Of a DNA stretch of 64,000 bases, positions 8,954 to 18,527 are shown piece after piece. The stretch spans positions 59,447-123,446 of the forward strand of contig JADKDN010000009.1 of NCBI GenBank assembly GCA_016718345.1, given 5' to 3'. Position numbers and translations under genes: made by a program. Within the stretch, counting starts at the first letter, position 1. Each line of letters opens with the position of its first letter. A model generated the notes under the pieces. It saw nothing but the letters and a program-made list of their open reading frames with translations. It did not search any database and was not told where the DNA came from. Origin of the DNA: Flavobacterium sp. GTDB taxonomy: Bacteria; Bacteroidota; Bacteroidia; Flavobacteriales; Flavobacteriaceae.

Positions 8954-11758
8954 TTAGAAGTTAAGATAAAAGTTTACAAAAAAGGTTCTTCCATAACCAT
9001 AGAAATATTTCGGACCAAAAGAGCGCAAACTATTTCCGCTAACTAAATCTTCTTTCAAAAAAGGATACGTAGCTTTTCTAGATTGTTCGAAACCTCCTGT
9101 TTTATATTCAATATCAAAAACATTATTTATAGAAGCAAAGAATCCAAAAGTATCCTTTAATTCTCCATGATTTTCCTCCTGTAACATTTATTAATGTGAA
9201 CGGATCAAACTTCTCTTGCTTTAATAATCCTCTAACAGACTCTTCAGTTACACCAGGATAGGAAACACCAGTTGTAGGATCAATTGTGAAATTATTTGTT
9301 CTTAAAATGCTCGAAACATCTAAATAACTATTAGATAAATAATTGGCATTAGCTCCAATCCACCAAAATTTTGGGTCTCTGTATTCAATACCTGCTGAAT
9401 AGGCTTGTTGTGGTGTACCCGCCACACGATAATCTTTTAAGTACGCTTTACCTAAATCCACAACTGGTTGTGTGTTAACATCAGTTGCTTGAGCATCATT
9501 GTTAATTTTCAAATTAGGGTTGTTCGTAAAGATGTATTCACCATATGTAGCAGCTCCGGTAAGTTTAATTGTAGATGTTATTTGGTATTCAATACCTAAT
9601 TCAACACCAATATTTTTTTTGTCAATTCCTGTTAGAATTTCACTAATAAAAGCATCTTCATTACCAGCATCAGTAGGGTCAGTATCATCAATACCTTCTC
9701 CGTAGTAGAAAGAAACTTTAGTGGAATTTTCTACTCTTGAATAAAAAGTAGTTAATCTTGTCTTTAGTTTAGGTGTTTTTATGATATAACTTGCATCTGC
9801 GCTGCTAATAGTCTCACTAGTTAAGTCAGGAGTAATGTTGTTATTTAAACGAGCATTAGAAAACGTATTTCTTAAATTAGGTGCTTTAGTTAAATAAGCA
9901 GCGTTGAAATCTAAGAAGTGTCTACCCGAAATTTTATAGGTTAATCCACCTTTAAAACCGAAATTTTCGAAGTTTACTTTAGCACTTTTACCTAATGAGT
10001 TTGTAGCATAAAGACCATTTTTATACAACCCCTCTCTTTGATAAATTGATTTAGCATAAGTTTGAGAAAGATAAAAATCTACTTTTTTATATCTAAACTT
10101 AAACTGAGTAAATGCATCAAAGGTTGTGGCAAATAGATTGTAATTGTAACCGTAAGTGTCACCAACTCCAATTTGTCTATTTGGATTGTTCAAATCAGAC
10201 TGCATGGCGTCTGTGGAAATTTGTGAATTGAAAGGGTCAATATCAAGGAAATAGGCTCCACCCAATAAGTCTAATAAATTTTGAAAATTGTGCGATTTTA
10301 ATTTTCTGAAATTTACTCCCGCATTCATGCTTATGTTGTCTGCTAATGAAGTACTTAAAATAGAGTTTGCAGTCCATTGTCTGTCATCAGTTCTGTCTTC
10401 ATACAAAACAATAGCACTGTTACCAAGTTTTGTTTTTGATTTGCATCGTAAATAGCATTCCAATCCATTTGACGATTTCTTAAAAACCTTTGTTCTGCAT
10501 CTGTTGCCTCGCTTAGATTAGGAATCCAAACGCCATCATTAGTATGGTAATTCAAGAAATAGCTCGGAAGATTTTTATAGTAAGTAGGGTCAGGATTGTT
10601 TGCAGCTTGTAAATCAAGACGGCTGTTCCCTATGGATCCATATTGGTAAGCGAAATTAGTATTTAACTTCGTTTTGTCACTGATATTCCAATAGTGGCTT
10701 AGCATATTAATAGGCTCTTCTAAATCCTTGTCTCTAGAATTTCTTTTTTTACCATCTTGCCATCCCCAGTATGAATTATATTTAACACCACCAAGATCAT
10801 TAACTTCCTGTGTATTTGGAGAGTTTTTTCCTCTGCTATTTTGAGCATAAATTGAAGTAAAATTCAAGGAATGTTTATCATTAAATTTCTTTTCAACACT
10901 CGCAAATAATGAATTTGCTGCATAATCAGTTCCTTCAAAGTAGCCTTCTTTTGCCCATCTTCTTGAACCTGAAACCACAAATGCCCAACCATCAGTACTC
11001 ATACCTGATGCATAAGTACCCATGCCTCTCCAACTGTAATTAGTGTTTGTTCCTGAAAACGAAACTCGACCTCCTTTTCTGTAAATAGATGCTCTTGTAT
11101 TGATTTCTTGGGTTCCAAGAATTCCTCCAAATGTATAATCAGAAGGTGCTGAACCAGACGTAAATTCTTGATTACGAGTAGCATCATTTAGTCCACCCCA
11201 GTTACCCCATTGTGGTCTACCGTCATAGATTTTATTCATCGTAATACCATTTATCATGGTAGTTGCATATTCATTGTCTAATCCACGAATTCTAAATCGT
11301 GCTTGACCCCAATTGAACGCCGCAGATTGTTGGAATACATCTCTACTGGCTTGAAGTAAACCTGCTGTGTTTTCAGAGCCACTATTATCATCACCTAAAT
11401 CATTTTCTGTGATGGTAATTAAACTCAATTGTTGTTCTTGAGTTTGGTCTTCTTCTAGGACAACTAGCCCTATATCTAATATTTTACCTGCGACAATTTC
11501 AATTTGTATTAATTGATCTTTGTAGCCTTGAGTTCTAATTTGTAACAATTGTTTTCCTACCTCAACTGAATCAAAAGAAAATTTTCCAGTTGCATCCGTA
11601 GTTTGCATTAAAGTAGTGTTCAGAATTGTGGCAACAACGTTTTGCAATGGTTTTTGAGTTTTAGAGTCAACCACTTTTCCAGAAATTCCTGTGGCAGTTT
11701 GAGCGAAAACAAAACACACTTGCATTACAAATAATGTACTAATAACAAGTTTTTTCAT
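8954..11758 (-). pseudogene. TonB-dependent receptor with carboxypeptidase-regulatory-like domain, frameshifted
   Basis: Three overlapping open pieces form one outer-membrane receptor of about 930 residues. The N-terminus has a signal peptide (MKKLVISTLFVMQVCFVFA), a carboxypeptidase-regulatory-like domain (~23-105, ISGKVVDSKTQKPLQNVVAT) and a plug domain (~125-240, ITMNKIYDGRPQWGNWGG). The barrel follows and ends in the C-terminal signature YGRTFFVNFYLNF, with a terminal Phe. Breaks lie near 10423 (the true path reads NQKQNLGNSAIVLYEDRTDD) and near 9147, where an extra T separates GKSWRIKGYF from GFFASINNVFDIEYKTGGFE. It heads an operon with two lipoproteins and is divergent from a secreted EEP-family protein. 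Its substrate is not identifiable; nucleic-acid-derived material or phosphate esters are a guess from the neighbours. Confidence 0.88.
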
Positions 11759-11815
11759 AAATTAAATTTAGTTAAATCGACTTTTTTTTAAAGAATAATC
11801 ATTTATTAAGGGAAG

Positions 11816-11851
11816 CAAAGATACATTATTAATTAATATTATATACTTTTG
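11816..11851. promoter_or_regulatory. Divergent promoter pair between receptor operon and EEP gene
   Basis: The 139-bp gap holds two Bacteroidota -7 elements: TATCTTTG on the minus strand (11823-11816) facing the TonB receptor operon, and TACTTTTG on the plus strand (11844-11851) facing the EEP gene. No convincing -33 element is seen for either. The back-to-back layout suggests shared control of the two units. Confidence 0.6.
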
Positions 11852-11897
11852 CTCATAAGTTTATCTTAAATTTGATTTTAAATTAATTATAACATCT

Positions 11898-13009
11898 ATG
11901 AAAATTAAAAAAAACATTATTTTATTATTTCTATTTTTAGCACTATGGAATGCTAATGCACAACAAAAGAAGTTTACTTTACACACAGTCGCTTTCTATA
12001 ATTTCGAAAATTTATTCGACACTATAAATAATCCGAACAATGATGAAGAATGGTTGCCAAATGGAGCTCAAAACTGGACATCAAAAAAATATCATAAAAA
12101 ATTAGAAAACCTTTCACGTGTTTTATCCGAAATAGGAACAAATGAAATGAATCACAATGCTCCTACTTTAATTGGAGGTTGCGAAATTGAGAATAGAGGA
12201 GTTTTAGAGGATTTAGTAAAACAGCCTAAGTTAGCACCGTGGGATTATGGTATAGTACATTTTGATTCTCCTGATAAAAGAGGTATCGATGTTGCTTTAC
12301 TGTATCAAAAGAAACATTTTAAACCCACAAGCTATGTAAATATACCTTTGTTGATTTATAAAAATACGGCGGTTGTCAAAACTAAAAGCAATGATGAAAC
12401 TGCTGAAGACAAAGCAGATTCTGACAAAATTATTGAAGCTGTTGGGGACAGAGTCTATACAAGAGATATTCTTTTAGTAACAGGTTTTTTAGATGGTGAA
12501 GAAGTTAATGTTATGGTGAATCACTGGCCATCTCGATCAGGTGGAGAGAAAAAAAGTAGTCCATTTCGTGAAGCCGCAGGGAAACTGAATAGAAAGATAA
12601 TGGATTCTATTTATAAGATAAATCCAAATGCCAAAATTATAACTATGGGTGATTTAAATGACGGCTCCTATAATAAGAGTGTAAAAGAGGGCATAGGAGC
12701 TAAATTAAAGAAAACGGAAGTCAAAGAATTTGGGATTTACAATCCATTTGAGCAAATGGCAAAGAATGGAGAGTGCACGCTTTTTTATCGCGATGCTGGA
12801 GATATATTTGACCAAATAATGGTTTCAGAAGCATTAATTAGAACAGATTTTAGTACTTTTCAATATTGGAAAGCTGGAATTTATAACAAGCCCTACATGA
12901 TACAAACTACAGGTCAATATAAAGGCTATCTTTCAGACATTCAGCAAACGAAATTGGTTTTAGTGACCACTTCCCAGTTTATATTTACTTGATAAAGGAA
13001 CAAAAATAG
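11898..13009 (+). CDS. Secreted endonuclease/exonuclease/phosphatase family protein, C-terminal frameshift
   Basis: After a signal peptide (MKIKKNIILLFLFLALWNANA-QQ) comes an EEP fold: AFYNFENLFD near the N-terminus, IGGCEIENRGVLEDL (metal-binding Glu), VMVNHWPSRSGG and ITMGDLNDG (catalytic Asp/Asn). As written the frame ends early at 12992 with a nonsense tail. The expected last motif, SDHFPVYIYLIKEQK and stop, is present in another frame ending at 13009. So one indel between about 12925 and 12960 removes the catalytic SDH motif from the translated product. Family members cleave nucleic acids or phosphate esters. Placed opposite a TonB receptor operon, it may release nutrients from extracellular DNA or organic phosphate; that is inference. 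Confidence 0.85.
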
Positions 13010-13014
13010 AGATG

Positions 13015-13042
13015 AAAAGGTTGATTTAATCAACCTTTTTTT
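13015..13042 (+). terminator. Rho-independent terminator after the EEP gene
   Basis: AAAGGTTGA/TCAACCTTT stem with a short loop and a following T run begins 6 bp after the reconstructed EEP stop. Its closeness to that stop supports the extended gene end at 13009. Confidence 0.8.
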
Positions 13043-13211
13043 ATGGGCTAAAACAGGCATAACCTAACATAAAATAGATCCAAAAATTATTTTATCAGCT
13101 GCTGATATTAAAGTATATAACATATTGTCTTTCTCAAGGAAAGCAATTTTGAATTCAATTAAAATTGCTAACTTTGTGAAAAATACAACAAATACTAATC
13201 AAAAAGTTACA

Positions 13212-14765
13212 ATGACAACAATAGCTCAACAATTTGGAATGACAGAGGCGCTTCAACAATTAGGTGTAAAAGATATAAATGAAGGAACTTCAACAGGACA
13301 AAATTATTTTTCAAATGGCGAAATTCTCGAGAGTTACTCACCAGTAGACGGGCAACGTATTGCTTCGGTAAGAACTTCAAATCTTGCTGATTACGAAAAG
13401 GTAATGCAAACAGCGACAGAAGCTTTCAAAATATTTCGACTCATGCCTGCTCCACAAAGAGGAGAAATAGTACGTCAGTTTGGCGAAAAATTACGTAAAA
13501 ATAAAGAAGCATTAGGTAAATTAGTTTCCTATGAAATGGGTAAATCCTTGCAAGAAGGTTATGGTGAAGTACAAGAAATGATTGATATCTGTGATTTTGC
13601 TGTTGGTTTATCTCGTCAATTGCATGGATTGACAATGCATTCAGAACGTCCGGGACACAGAATGTACGAACAATATCATCCTCTAGGAATTGTAGGAATT
13701 ATTTCAGCCTTCAATTTTCCAGTTGCGGTTTGGAGTTGGAATACCGCTTTAGCTTGGATTTCAGGAGATGTATGTGTTTGGAAACCTTCAGAAAAAACAC
13801 CACTATGCGGAATTGCATGTCAAAATATAATTGCTGAAGTAATCAAAGAAAATAATTTGCCCGAGGGAATTTCTTGTCTAATTAATGGAGATTATAAAGT
13901 GGGGGAATTAATGTCCAAAGACACTAGAATACCTTTAGTTTCCGCGACAGGTTCAACCCGTATGGGAAAAATTGTTGCACAAACTGTGGCTGGACGTTTA
14001 GGGAAATCGTTATTAGAGTTAGGAGGAAACAATGCTATAATTGTAACTCCCGATGCCGATATTAAAATGACTGTAATTGGAGCAGTATTTGGAGCGGTTG
14101 GAACTGCTGGTCAACGTTGTACTTCAACCCGACGATTAATCATCCATGAAAGTATTTACGATAAAGTTAAAGATGCGATTGTATCGGCTTATGGACAATT
14201 AAAAATAGGCAATCCTCTAGATCAAAAAAACCATGTTGGACCATTAATAGATAAACATGCTGTAGCGATGTATACTAATGCACTTTCAAAAGTAGTAGCC
14301 GAGGGTGGAAAAATCCTCGTAGAAGGGGGTGTCCTTTTTGGTGATGGATATGAAAGTGGTTGTTATGTAAAACCAGCAATTGCTGAGGCGAATAATTCCT
14401 TCGAAATTGTTCAGCATGAAACTTTTGCTCCCATATTGTATTTATTGAAATATTCGGGTAGCGTTGAAAATGCTATTGAAATACAAAATGGAGTTGCACA
14501 AGGATTGTCATCTGCAATAATGACCAATAACTTGAGAGAAGCGGAATTGTTTTTATCTGTTTCAGGTTCCGATTGCGGAATTGCCAATGTGAATATTGGA
14601 ACATCTGGAGCAGAAATAGGAGGTGCTTTTGGTGGGGAAAAAGAAACTGGTGGAGGACGCGAATCAGGCTCTGACGCATGGAAAATTTATATGAGACGAC
14701 AAACCAATACCATTAATTATACTGCAAATTTACCCTTAGCCCAAGGAATCAAGTTTGATTTGTAA
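13212..14765 (+). CDS. Aldehyde dehydrogenase, ALDH7 type (probable aminoadipate-semialdehyde/piperideine-6-carboxylate dehydrogenase)
   Basis: The enzyme oxidises an aldehyde with NAD(P)+. Visible motifs are FNFPVAVWSWNTALAW, the cofactor region SATGSTRMGKIVAQTVAGRL, the catalytic Glu segment LLELGGNNAIIV and the catalytic Cys in GTAGQRCTSTRR. These variants match the ALDH7 (antiquitin-like) branch, which acts in lysine degradation. The frame is open back to 13125, but that start would be TTG. I chose the ATG at 13212, which gives 517 residues starting MTTIAQQFG. A -7 element TAACTTTG at 13169-13176 lies downstream of the earlier start and supports this choice. The gene stands alone between two terminators. 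Confidence 0.88.
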   Translation: MTTIAQQFGMTEALQQLGVKDINEGTSTGQNYFSNGEILESYSPVDGQRIASVRTSNLADYEKVMQTATEAFKIFRLMPAPQRGEIVRQFGEKLRKNKEALGKLVSYEMGKSLQEGYGEVQEMIDICDFAVGLSRQLHGLTMHSERPGHRMYEQYHPLGIVGIISAFNFPVAVWSWNTALAWISGDVCVWKPSEKTPLCGIACQNIIAEVIKENNLPEGISCLINGDYKVGELMSKDTRIPLVSATGSTRMGKIVAQTVAGRLGKSLLELGGNNAIIVTPDADIKMTVIGAVFGAVGTAGQRCTSTRRLIIHESIYDKVKDAIVSAYGQLKIGNPLDQKNHVGPLIDKHAVAMYTNALSKVVAEGGKILVEGGVLFGDGYESGCYVKPAIAEANNSFEIVQHETFAPILYLLKYSGSVENAIEIQNGVAQGLSSAIMTNNLREAELFLSVSGSDCGIANVNIGTSGAEIGGAFGGEKETGGGRESGSDAWKIYMRRQTNTINYTANLPLAQGIKFDL

Positions 14766-14788
14766 ATGCCTTAAAGGCTATAAATAAA

Positions 14789-14818
14789 AAAAGGCTGCAA
14801 ATATATTTGCAGCCTTTT
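14789..14818. terminator. Bidirectional terminator
   Basis: A 14-bp perfect stem (AAAAGGCTGCAAAT and its complement) with a 2-nt centre has A and T runs at both ends. It sits between the convergent aldehyde dehydrogenase and Bax-inhibitor-like genes and can serve both. Confidence 0.85.
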
Positions 14819-14835
14819 CATTATAAATTTATTTA

Positions 14836-15609
14836 TTATTTCCTATCAGATAATTTAGACAACAATCTAAGGAATTCAATATACAACCAAACGAGTGTAA
14901 TCATCAATCCCATAGCGCCATACCATTCCATATATTTCGGAAGTCTTCTTTCTACTCCTTTTTCAATTTGATCAAAATCTAGAAAGAGATTTAAAGCAGC
15001 GATTACAATTACAAATACACTTATACCAATGCTCATTAATGAACTGCCGTAATGAACAGGAACGAAACTCGTAAATAAAGAGAACAACCAAGACACTAGA
15101 TAGTAAGTAGCAATGGCTAATGTGGCAGCTATAACTACTGATTTAAATTGTTCAGTCACTTTGACGATTTGGTATTTGTATAATCCTAAGCATATCAAAA
15201 ATGTCACTAAAGTGGCACCCACAGCCTGAATTACGATTCCTGGATATCGGGTTTCAAATATTGCTGAAATTCCTCCTATAAAAAGTCCTTCAAATAAAGC
15301 ATAAGCTGGAGCTAAGTAACCGGAGTATTCAGGTTTAAATACTGAAATTAGCACCAAAACAAATCCTATGATTGCACCACCAATAGCTGGCACAAATGGA
15401 TTCATGCCGTTAAAAGTTAGCCACCAAATCACCATTGCAGAAGCACTTAGTAAAAGAAACAAAATAAAACTTTTATTAATAGTACCCGATAATGACATCT
15501 CGTTACTATAGTCTATTATAGTAGCTTGGTGAACTTCTTCTTTATTTGAAAGTGTTGTAGAACTAAAAATTTTATTATTTAAAAATGGGTTTTTTGAATC
15601 TGAACTCAT
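14836..15609 (-). CDS. Bax inhibitor-1/YccA family membrane protein
   Basis: This 257-residue protein has a soluble N-terminus of about 45 residues followed by seven predicted membrane helices (for example FILFLLLSASAMVIWWL, VLISVFKPEYSGYLAPAYAL, FIGGISAIFETRYPGIVIQA). The sequence LAPAYALFEGLFIGGIS is typical of the bacterial YccA/BI-1 group (UPF0005/TMBIM). Bacterial members are inner-membrane proteins; some interact with FtsH or leak Ca2+, but the role here is unknown. A -7 element TACTTTTG is present on the minus strand at 15638-15631, just upstream of the ATG, which supports the start. Confidence 0.88.
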   Translation of the reverse strand: MSSDSKNPFLNNKIFSSTTLSNKEEVHQATIIDYSNEMSLSGTINKSFILFLLLSASAMVIWWLTFNGMNPFVPAIGGAIIGFVLVLISVFKPEYSGYLAPAYALFEGLFIGGISAIFETRYPGIVIQAVGATLVTFLICLGLYKYQIVKVTEQFKSVVIAATLAIATYYLVSWLFSLFTSFVPVHYGSSLMSIGISVFVIVIAALNLFLDFDQIEKGVERRLPKYMEWYGAMGLMITLVWLYIEFLRLLSKLSDRK

Positions 15610-15683
15610 AGTTTTTACATTTTATTTTATCAAAAGTAAATTTTATTTTTTAGAAGAATGTTTAATAATTCTTAATTTTATAA

Positions 15684-15714
15684 AAATCCGTTCCGAATTT
15701 ATCGGAACGGATTT
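15684..15714 (-). terminator. Terminator downstream of pyk
   Basis: A 13-bp perfect stem AAATCCGTTCCGA/TCGGAACGGATTT with a 5-nt loop is followed by a T-rich tract in the leftward direction. It lies 22 bp after the pyruvate kinase stop. Confidence 0.85.
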
Positions 15715-15735
15715 GAGAATTGTTTGGGATAGTTT

Positions 15736-17169
15736 TTATTTCTCTATTTCAGAAACTCTTAGAGTATTTACCATTCCTTTGTCTGTTATTGGCATGGCTG
15801 CTAAGTTGATAAGAAAATCACCTTTTTTTACGAATCCTTTTTTTCTTGCAATTTCATTCACATCAGTAACGGTGTCATCAGTACTTACATTTTTTGCATA
15901 GTAAAATGATTTTACACCCCATAATAAATTAAGCTGTGTAAGAATTCTTTTATTAGACGTAAAAACTAAAATATGTGCCGATGGTCTCCAAGCCGAAATT
16001 TGAAAAGCGGTATAACCACTGTTTGTCAAAGTACAAATAGCCTTAGCTTTTATTACATTTGCCATAGATGCAGCGTGATGACAAATAGTTTTAGTAATAA
16101 ATCGATTTGTTCTTACTTGAGGTGTGTTTTGAGGAACTTGTATTAGTGGAGAATCTTCAACAGCTTCGATAATTTGTGTCATTTTTTCAATTACCTGAAC
16201 GGGATAATTACCTGTTGCAGTTTCTCCAGATAGCATTACCGCATCAGCTCCATCCATTACAGAGTTGGCAACATCATTTACTTCAGCACGGGTCGGTGTT
16301 AAACTTGAAATCATTGTTTCCATCATTTGGGTGGCAACAATTACAGGTATTCTAGCTGTTTTTGCTCTACGAATCAATTCTTTTTGTACCAAAGGTACTT
16401 CATGAGCGGGAAGTTCAACTCCTAAATCACCACGAGCCACCATCAAAGCATCACAATAAGCAACAATTCTGTCAATATTCTCTAATGCTTCAGGCATTTC
16501 AATTTTGGCAACAATAGGAATTTTATATTCAGAGTGTTTTGCAATTAACTCTTGTAAATCTTGTAAATCTCTAGGTGTTTTTACAAATGAAAGTGCTATC
16601 CAGTCTAGTTTTTGTTCGATAGCGAAAATAGCATCAGCAACATCCTTTTCGGTCATCGCAGGAAGCGAAATCTTCGTGTTAGGAAGATTCACACCTTTTT
16701 TAGATTTTAGTTCTCCGCCTTGTATTACTTTGGCAAGGACTTCTGTTTTTTTGTCCGTTTCAATAATTTCGAAAATTAATTTCCCATCATCCAAAAGAAT
16801 TCTCTCGCCAGGATTAACATCATTTGGGAAATTTTTATATTTCATAAAGACTTTTTTAGCCGTTCCTATAATGTCTTCTGCGGTTGTAAATGTTATTAAA
16901 TCGCCATCATTTACGACAACTCCTTCTTCCATAACTCCAACACGGAGTTTAGGACCTTGTAAATCACCAAGAATTGCTGTTGTGTATCCAAATTCTTCAT
17001 TGAGACCGCGAATGATACTAATTTTTTCTTTTACATCAGCATAATCAGCATGCGAGAAATTTACTCTAAAAACATTTACACCTGCATCTACCATTTTTTT
17101 GATGGTTTCGCGAGTACTACAAGCTGGTCCTAGTGTGGCTACAATTTTCGTTTTCTTGTTTGTCGACAT
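15736..17169 (-). CDS. pyk: Pyruvate kinase
   Basis: The 477-residue protein makes pyruvate and ATP from phosphoenolpyruvate and ADP. Motifs are clear: KIVATLGPACSTRETI and FRVNFSHADYADV at the N-terminus, GDLQGPKLRVG, the catalytic region DWIALSFVKTPRDL, IVAKIEMPEALENID (catalytic Lys and metal-binding Glu), MVARGDLGVELP, and TPTRAEVNDVANSVMDGADA. The C-terminal domain is complete. The frame is intact. It follows the IPExxxVDY-family gene by 5 bp, so the two are probably cotranscribed, and it ends before a strong terminator. Confidence 0.97.
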   Translation of the reverse strand: MSTNKKTKIVATLGPACSTRETIKKMVDAGVNVFRVNFSHADYADVKEKISIIRGLNEEFGYTTAILGDLQGPKLRVGVMEEGVVVNDGDLITFTTAEDIIGTAKKVFMKYKNFPNDVNPGERILLDDGKLIFEIIETDKKTEVLAKVIQGGELKSKKGVNLPNTKISLPAMTEKDVADAIFAIEQKLDWIALSFVKTPRDLQDLQELIAKHSEYKIPIVAKIEMPEALENIDRIVAYCDALMVARGDLGVELPAHEVPLVQKELIRRAKTARIPVIVATQMMETMISSLTPTRAEVNDVANSVMDGADAVMLSGETATGNYPVQVIEKMTQIIEAVEDSPLIQVPQNTPQVRTNRFITKTICHHAASMANVIKAKAICTLTNSGYTAFQISAWRPSAHILVFTSNKRILTQLNLLWGVKSFYYAKNVSTDDTVTDVNEIARKKGFVKKGDFLINLAAMPITDKGMVNTLRVSEIEK

Positions 17170-17174
17170 TTGTT

Positions 17175-17663
17175 TTAAAAAATTAAATTGTTTTTTGATT
17201 TTATTTTTTCAGGAATTACAGCATAAACTGATGCAATTCTCTCAATTGAATTAATTTGTTTTATTATTTGATTGATATCAAATATGCCTTTGTTGTTTTT
17301 TATTTTCAAAAAATAATCTACTTTTTTAAGTTCTGGGAGCAAATATACTTTGGTCGATATTTCAACTGCAGTATTCAAAAAGAGATTTTGCCCAGCACTT
17401 GTTTTTTTTACAATTATTTCATTTTTATTTGGTATCAAATTCCAAATCAAACCGTTTTTTAAATCGTCAAAAGCAAATTTAGAGAAAAATGCTTCACCTT
17501 CTTTTACAGTTACGCTTATATCCTCTTTACATTTACTTAATATAATGGGCAATTTTTGATTGATGAAATACGCTAACCTGTAACCTTCCAATACGGAATG
17601 TATGGCAATAAGGTCATAATCTATTTCATCAAATTCATCAAGGTGTAACTTGAGTATGGCCAT
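17175..17663 (-). CDS. IPExxxVDY family protein
   Basis: This 162-residue protein contains LLPELKKVDYFLKI near residue 110, which fits the name-giving motif of this Bacteroidota family. It begins MAILKLHLDEFDEIDYDLIA and has no signal peptide or membrane segment, so it is probably cytoplasmic. Function is unknown. Its position directly upstream of pyk suggests a shared transcript. Confidence 0.8.
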   Translation of the reverse strand: MAILKLHLDEFDEIDYDLIAIHSVLEGYRLAYFINQKLPIILSKCKEDISVTVKEGEAFFSKFAFDDLKNGLIWNLIPNKNEIIVKKTSAGQNLFLNTAVEISTKVYLLPELKKVDYFLKIKNNKGIFDINQIIKQINSIERIASVYAVIPEKIKSKNNLIF

Positions 17664-17781
17664 TATTTGAATAAAAAAATATCGCGTAAATGTAGTGCAT
17701 TTTAGTAAAGAATAAACAATTTGAAAAGATAACTTAGTCTAAATTTAGCAACGAAAACGTTGTAGTTTACACTAAATTAGA

Positions 17782-18525
17782 TTATTTGCCATCTATTTTT
17801 TCTTGAAATGCAAAATAGGCCCTTCTTGAGGCAATTTCTTCAGCTTTCTTTTTTGAAGTAGCTCTAGATTTTGCCACGGTTTTATTATCAATACTTAATT
17901 TAACACCATATAAACGTTCGCCACCAATTCCGTTGTCTTCAAAAACATCATAGTGAAATGATTTTTTTTCTTTTTGGCATCACTCAATCACCAAACTTTT
18001 ATAACTGATTACTTTTCCCTCCAGTTTTGGAATGTCGACATAGGGAATCAAAACCCTTTTTTGAATAAATTTTTCACAAAATAAATATCCTCTATCTAAG
18101 TATATAGCCCCAATAAGCGCCTCAAAAATGTTTCCATGGATATTCTCTCCAAAGTGATTTGAAGGAACTTTACTTTTAATAAATTGAATTAAATTTAAAT
18201 CTCTCCCTAGTTCATTTAGATGTTCTCTACTAACAATTTTGGAACGCATTTTTGTTAAATACCCCTCGTCTCCAGTAGGAACTTTTTTGAAAAGATGTGC
18301 AGCAATTACTGAACTGAGCATTGCATCGCCAAGAAACTCTAATCGTTCGTAACTAATTGCATTTCCGTTTTCATCTAGTTTATTGGTCGAACGATGAATA
18401 AAAGCTTTTTCGTAAATTTCAATTTTTAAAGGTTTGAAACCTAAGATTTTTTCAATTTCAGTAAAAAAAATCCCGTTATCAGAAGAACGGGAGTTTTTAA
18501 ATAGTTGTTGAATAATACGTTTCAA
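17782..18525 (-). pseudogene. rnc: Ribonuclease III, with an in-frame TGA at a Trp position
   Basis: The RNase III catalytic domain (first ~155 residues) has the signature YERLEFLGDAMLSSVIAAHL, with the metal-binding residues, and HGNIFEALIGAIYLDRG. The frame stops at TGA (17982-17980) after SYKSLVIE but continues in the same frame as CQKEKKSFHYDVFEDNGIGG ... KSRATSKKKAEEIASRRAYF, a normal double-stranded-RNA-binding domain, to TAA at 17782. The stop sits where Trp (TGG) is expected, so one G-to-A difference accounts for it. The full length would be 247 residues, usual for the family. The enzyme processes rRNA and other structured RNAs. It starts 2 bp after fabF ends. Confidence 0.9.
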
Positions 18526-18527
18526 AA

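Noticed and set aside
13125..13211. Extended N-terminus of the aldehyde dehydrogenase from a TTG
   Set aside because: A -7 promoter element lies inside the extension and the ATG at 13212 gives the usual family length.
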